Below are positions 36,001 through 36,468 of a stretch of 36,468 nucleotides of DNA, piece by piece. The stretch covers positions 1 to 36,468 of the forward strand of contig JAIXWM010000045.1 of assembly GCA_027491255.1 (NCBI GenBank), written 5' to 3'. Under the pieces are notes generated by a model. The model was not told the origin of the DNA. It was given only the letters and a program-made list of their open reading frames with translations, and ran no database searches. Both the position numbers and the translations under genes were made by a program. Positions within the stretch are counted from its first letter, which is position 1; each line of letters starts with the position of its first letter. The DNA is from Rubrivivax sp. (GTDB lineage: Bacteria > Pseudomonadota > Gammaproteobacteria > Burkholderiales > Burkholderiaceae_C).

Positions 36001-36468
36001 CCCGGCGGCCTGGATGTCGTTGCCGGACTTCTTGAACGCCAGGTCACCGCTGAGCTTCACGAAATCGGCCACGTTGGCCTCGAAGCCCTTGACCCCGAAG
36101 GCCACCGTATTGGCCGCGATCGCCTGCGCGAAGGTGTACTCGATGTCGAGCACACCGACCTTCGTGCCCTTTGCCACCGCGGTGGCGGCGTTCGTGTACT
36201 GGACGATGACCTCGTCGGCCGAGATGCCCGCCAGGCCGTCGATGCCGGCCGAGAACGATCCGTTCGACAGCTCGAAGGCCGTCTTGCCGCTGCCGGCGAT
36301 CAGGCCGAAGTCGGCGTCTGCCAGCCGCACGTACACCGGCCCGGCTTCCAGCGAGGCGCTGACGTCGCGGCCCGCGGCCACGATGTCGTTGCCCACCTTC
36401 TTGAAGGCCAGGTCGCCGCCCAGCGTGACGAAATCGGCCACGTTGGCCTCGAAGCCCTTGACCCCGAA
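1..36468 (-). CDS. Giant repeat-built surface/secreted protein, LEPR-XLL/haemagglutinin/RTX style (partial at both ends)
   Basis: One minus-strand frame stays open across the whole window. Codon-by-codon reading at many places along it gives coherent protein in the same phase, for example RTX repeats at 28081-28200, a Trp-rich stretch at 19081-19200 and beta-helix sequence at 1-60. I met no stop, so at least 12,156 residues lie here. Start and stop are outside, so total length, secretion signal and anchor are unknown. Composition is dominated by Gly, Ala, Val, Thr, Ser, Asp and Leu in short alternating strands, typical of right-handed beta-helix adhesins. There are also RTX-like repeats, amphipathic beta sequence, two aromatic islands and several tandem-repeat families. 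I noticed no cysteine codon. In known giant proteins of this kind the role is adhesion, cell-cell contact or surface coating; here that is inference. The family label LEPR-XLL rests on overall style and a recurrent DGF..I.IG motif. Confidence is high for a single gene and moderate for the family. Confidence 0.93.
2377..2895 (-). repeat. Copy 1 of recent ~0.5 kb internal duplication
   Basis: This block aligns without gaps to 3748-4266 at an offset of exactly 1371 bp (457 codons). By eye there are about 45 mismatches over some 519 bp, including a perfect run of over 80 bp within about 2680-2765. The encoded segment includes GDVSLSGSTITDAFASGTDT and GTGTGGLYLTEST, nearly the same in both copies. 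Confidence 0.88.
3748..4266 (-). repeat. Copy 2 of recent ~0.5 kb internal duplication
   Basis: Partner of 2377-2895, in the same orientation and phase. The offset of 1371 bp is about two superrepeat periods, so a two-unit block was duplicated. Mismatches concentrate toward the low-coordinate half, while the high-coordinate half is almost identical. That is consistent with either partial gene conversion or uneven constraint. Confidence 0.88.
8300..10845 (-). other. Beta-helix-like segment V with two DGF..I.IG motifs, residues ~8540-9390
   Basis: After a short mixed stretch (GLFASDELTGRIETDIPARL, codons 10741-10800) the sequence is haemagglutinin-like, for example ADDLVLMSPAAGGEIVLNAR and SGVVDFKGSVYTTGGKLTIK. 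Codons 10201-10260 read LDTTELGKLQPGFGQIVIGS and codons 9361-9420 read ALADGFSSINIGWYDSGTNL. Both are versions of a motif (L..L..GF..I.IG....G.I.I..V) that I recall from other very large repeat proteins. Near 9000 a TGINLGFTEIATLTAVNTTS element begins the transition to the superrepeat region. Confidence 0.7.
10850..11066 (-). repeat. Isolated ninth copy of the Y-x-V-x-x-DG cassette
   Basis: The protein reads AEVSLQSLAVAVGRAYFVTV, then GGQAYTYTAVTGDTAAKVAT, then GLAAAIGAQATVAGSIITIT, then GLAGNA. This keeps the cassette order seen at 15315-12625: entry strand, Y-x-V-x-x-G-x-x-Y, the helix-like TAAKVATGLAAAI, and the closing ITxTG strand. It is separated from that array by about 1.6 kb of beta-helix, so it was inserted or retained independently. 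Confidence 0.65.
11070..12620 (-). other. Beta-helix-like segment IV, residues ~7950-8466
   Basis: Strand-turn sequence such as TGSLSVVALAVSAGDNITLG, LTLADVDMAGGNLSLVTTGD and SGSGAVSISGAAGLTMGAQG follows the cassette array. It then passes through an RSSAGFGEAGDAIETRVASV element near 11500, a distant version of the superrepeat signature found at 1-8300. The style is filamentous-haemagglutinin-like. No specific binding or catalytic motif is visible. Confidence 0.7.
12625..15315 (-). repeat. Eight cassettes with Y-x-V-x-x-DG motif, residues ~7052-7948
   Basis: Each cassette starts with a QVSxVxF-like strand and continues with Y-x-V-x-(I/V)-DG-x-x-Y/F. A G-x-(S/T)-x-x-W-x-x-V-L-x-x-L helix-like segment follows, and the cassette closes with a (L)-x-(L/I)-T-(G/A/K)-x-x-x-(G/N)-x-x-F-x-(V/L) strand. 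Approximate positions are 15315-15010, 14940-14680, 14620-14500 (short), 14440-14180, 14130-13700, 13640-13330, 13270-13000 and 12900-12650. For example, codons 14341-14400 read GTDYTVEIDGSAYTSTAGAS. They look like independent alpha/beta or beta-sandwich domains strung in the stalk. Lengths vary by insertion, and the third is truncated. A similar single domain recurs at 11066-10850. I do not assign a Pfam family. Confidence 0.75.
15320..18640 (-). other. Beta-helix-like segment III, residues ~5943-7050
   Basis: Haemagglutinin-type strands return after island 2, for example LTVLARGNLELSGSVFTKNG, ATVTQIGSSGKVILESKEGA, SIVLSDVNPYGNTTVAGQSV and VFIADDLSVRASNAIQLNTL. Near 17040-17090 an LRLRAAAGITNLETRIATLN stretch resembles the superrepeat signature of the C-terminal-side region (1-8300), so that superrepeat has distant relatives here. 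No enzyme motif is visible. Confidence 0.72.
18640..20480 (-). other. Aromatic island 2: Trp/Tyr-rich ~610-residue insert, residues ~5330-5940
   Basis: Composition switches abruptly to Trp, Tyr, Lys, Asp, Glu, Gln and Asn. Codons 19141-19200 read WKDSNQWKWRDINSYSYMSW and 19081-19140 read GWRKDYWNTKPRVSNDTPRY. Near 20230-20270 an IGYYKPNAPAGQQM stretch, then GVDYFNTEVNWS, and at 20023-20100 TFTQLSDAQRQAVLNHLGY, match the unit of island 1, so the two islands share ancestry. The rest is unique within the window. It includes a His cluster at 19051-19068 and flanking stretches rich in Val, Thr, Glu and Lys (TTKQVTQVPEVHTIWETVED). It ends as beta-helix sequence resumes (VKARNITITAGGNSRISGW). It looks like a globular domain inserted in a solenoid. 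I do not recognise it. Confidence 0.8.
20490..24340 (-). other. Beta-helix-like segment II, residues ~4040-5325
   Basis: A long run of haemagglutinin-type strands and turns: LTTLDAGQGLTVSGDQDVII, LDLRGAGADLVLQSDRFVYL, NAGSNVLPGQTSLQTWASSS, RLVISGGTHSSRVGVIVAAK and GKDVRMNAGVDVLQSTTTLA. Such sequences form solenoids in which each turn contributes three short strands. The vocabulary (GGxVxLxAxGxVxVxGxIxAxG) is that of filamentous haemagglutinin and related large exoproteins. No catalytic motif is visible. The segment separates the two aromatic islands. Confidence 0.75.
24400..26180 (-). repeat. Aromatic island 1: nine 'LS..Q...V...LGY' units, residues ~3430-4020
   Basis: A sharp change in composition: Tyr, Phe, Trp, Gln, Lys and Pro rise and Gly/Ala/Thr strands vanish. 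The core motif is F-x-x-L-(S/T)-x-x-Q-x-x-x-(V/A)-A-x-x-LG(Y/F). It is followed by an F/YY-(K/N)-x strand, often an APAGEQM-like turn, and a DY-x-x-x-x-I-x-W-G step with a Pro before the next unit. Copies lie near 26100-26160, 25981-26040, 25785-25840, 25555-25620, 25440-25500, 25228-25290, 25015-25070, 24815-24875 and 24535-24600. Most steps are about 190-230 bp. Examples are FGALSPAQQKQVAYALGYEV and SELTINQKIAAARYLGY. The Gln-rich part looks helical, so each unit may be a helix plus a beta hairpin. I do not recognise this repeat family. Confidence 0.8.
26380..27890 (-). other. Beta-helix-like segment I, residues ~2860-3360
   Basis: Gly/Ala/Val/Thr-rich short strands follow the RTX block, such as GGLYASSGAINVTLAGREAL and IYVDAGTGIQLLFGG, in the style of filamentous haemagglutinin-type beta-helices. 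Codons 27121-27180 read ATGTFDLGMRDLSALRDGFT, followed by HVEIGHRAPGVRMQIGD. This matches the L..L.DGF..I.IG motif seen twice more, near 9400 and 10220. The segment passes into a short mixed stretch (DYARYFDTIPGAEIAAVAFD and following) that introduces the first aromatic island. Confidence 0.7.
27900..28260 (-). repeat. RTX-like Ca2+-binding nonapeptide repeats, residues ~2737-2857
   Basis: Codons of lines 28141-28200 read DGGAGNDTLI, lines 28081-28140 read RGGDGNDVLM and lines 28021-28080 read EGGAGNDEFTGGTG. The run degenerates into GSNTIDLGTGKNEIVAGSGN and GNNTITV. These fit the GGxGxDxUx consensus of RTX parallel beta-rolls, which bind Ca2+ between turns and fold after export, commonly by type I secretion. 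A GINRIVARGDRGNDSIFV stretch leads in. The block is short (about four good copies) and sits inside the protein, not at the C-terminus as in classical RTX toxins. It may therefore act as a Ca2+-dependent folding element or spacer. Confidence 0.88.
28380..30330 (-). other. Amphipathic beta-strand domain, residues ~2046-2700
   Basis: Strands of alternating hydrophobic and polar residues follow one another with little Gly, unlike the haemagglutinin-like parts. Examples are LRSDGNFELKGSVDLTVDME (codons 28681-28740) and VEGGIYGSVQIGS near 29410-29450. Acidic and lysine residues alternate with Val, Leu, Ile and Phe, and the stretch ends with SISAGYVWKYGPDPVISYSVGDTLYLNMGD before the RTX block. The pattern resembles long beta-sheet grooves or beta-sandwich arrays more than a beta-helix. 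I do not recognise a specific family. A hydrophobic groove is only one possibility, and structure prediction would be needed to choose. Confidence 0.55.
30400..34974 (-). repeat. Nine degenerate units of ~157 aa or more with FVGVD/VGIGD motif, residues ~499-2020
   Basis: A recurring element reads (F/Y)-(V/A)-G-(V/I)-(D/G/E), followed by a GFxVxxxDFxF strand, a W/Y-x-x-L/A-x-A segment, LVG(L/I/M)xxL, a V-x-x-N strand and a VxLxDG or VKLSNG strand before the next unit. Occurrences are near 34800, 34340, 33870, 33395, 32920, 32450, 31900, 31370 and 30620. Spacing is close to 470 bp (157 aa) for the first five steps and then grows through insertions. For example, the codons of line 32881-32940 read GFVGVDLGVGKR. 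The units look like diverged relatives of the preceding 123-aa family, since both share the FxxxxGDLxF strand. No catalytic residues or named domain recognised. Confidence 0.75.
30820..31140 (-). other. Pro/Leu-rich linker interrupting the FVGVD repeat series
   Basis: The sequence between the last two FVGVD-type units includes a GLLPGLGKAALFLPMPYIDL segment (codons 31081-31140) and VNLPKLPPGLPLGNLQGVF (codons 30964-31020). It continues through LDLPPVGTPVFG. This is much richer in Pro and Leu than the flanking repeats and lacks their strand pattern, which accounts for the larger spacing (about 750 bp) between the final two units. It probably forms an extended or partly helical hinge between rigid repeat domains. 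Function unknown. Confidence 0.65.
34975..36468 (-). repeat. Tandem ~123-129 aa repeats (four units), window residues 1-498
   Basis: Unit boundaries, placed at the recurring FGVKGFEANVADFV-type motif, fall at 36468, 36099, 35727, 35340 and 34974, giving lengths of 369, 372, 387 and 366 bp. Each unit runs F(G/A)V-(K/R)GF-x-A-x-(V/L)-x-x-F, then GD(L/I)xF(K/S), then DFG(L/F)-(I/K), a TAFEL or VVFEL strand, a VxVxYxNxxxxV strand, and YTF-x-(Q/E)-A. The first two units are the most alike, which suggests recent tandem duplication. The third and fourth carry small insertions. Because the window opens in phase with a unit, more copies probably lie upstream. I do not recognise a named domain; alternating hydrophobic residues suggest beta structure. 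Confidence 0.85.

Noticed and set aside
34975..36468. The repeats as possible cadherin or bacterial Ig-like domains
   Set aside because: I could not find the DxNDN-type Ca2+ motifs of cadherins or a clear Ig-like strand signature, and the unit length and FGVKGFEAN-type motif do not match those families as I know them.

Overview
The whole 36.5 kb window appears to be the inside of one gene. On the minus strand a single reading frame (codons 36468-36466 down to 3-1) runs from edge to edge, and I found no stop in it. That is 12,156 codons with neither a start nor an end in view. I see no intergenic DNA, RNA gene, mobile element, promoter or terminator. Long open frames on the plus strand and in other minus frames are GC-rich shadows. 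The protein reads from high to low coordinates.

The product is a giant, repeat-built, probably secreted or surface-anchored bacterial protein. Its style matches the very large 'LEPR-XLL / filamentous-haemagglutinin-like / RTX' proteins known from Proteobacteria and Chlorobi. The family name is an inference, because the N-terminal LEPR-XLL motif and any C-terminal secretion signal lie outside the window. High G+C (about two-thirds by eye) and strong G/C third-position bias (CTG, GCC, GGC, GTG, ATC) suggest a high-GC proteobacterium, perhaps Burkholderiales (weak inference).

Layout from the N-terminal side: (A) 36468-34975, four repeats of about 123-129 aa; (B) 34974-30400, nine units of about 157 aa or longer marked FVGVD/VGIGD, broken near the end by a Pro/Leu-rich linker; (C) 30330-28380, amphipathic beta-strand sequence; (D) 28260-27900, RTX-like Ca2+-binding repeats; (E) 27890-26380, beta-helix-like sequence; (F) 26180-24400, an aromatic island with nine LGY-motif units; (G) 24340-20490, beta-helix; (H) 20480-18640, a second Trp/Tyr-rich island with a His cluster and one more LGY unit; (I) 18640-15320, beta-helix; (J) 15315-12625, eight cassettes carrying a Y-x-V-x-x-DG motif; (K) 12620-8300, beta-helix with one stray cassette of the same type; (L) 8300-1, a beta-helix superrepeat with a period of about 230-260 aa that includes a recent 1371-bp (two-unit) duplication.

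Plausible role (inference): an extended, Ca2+-stabilised, cysteine-free filament exported by a type I or two-partner pathway, carrying interrupting modules that could bind ligands. The two aromatic islands are the parts I cannot assign to any family I know and are the best candidates for something undescribed.
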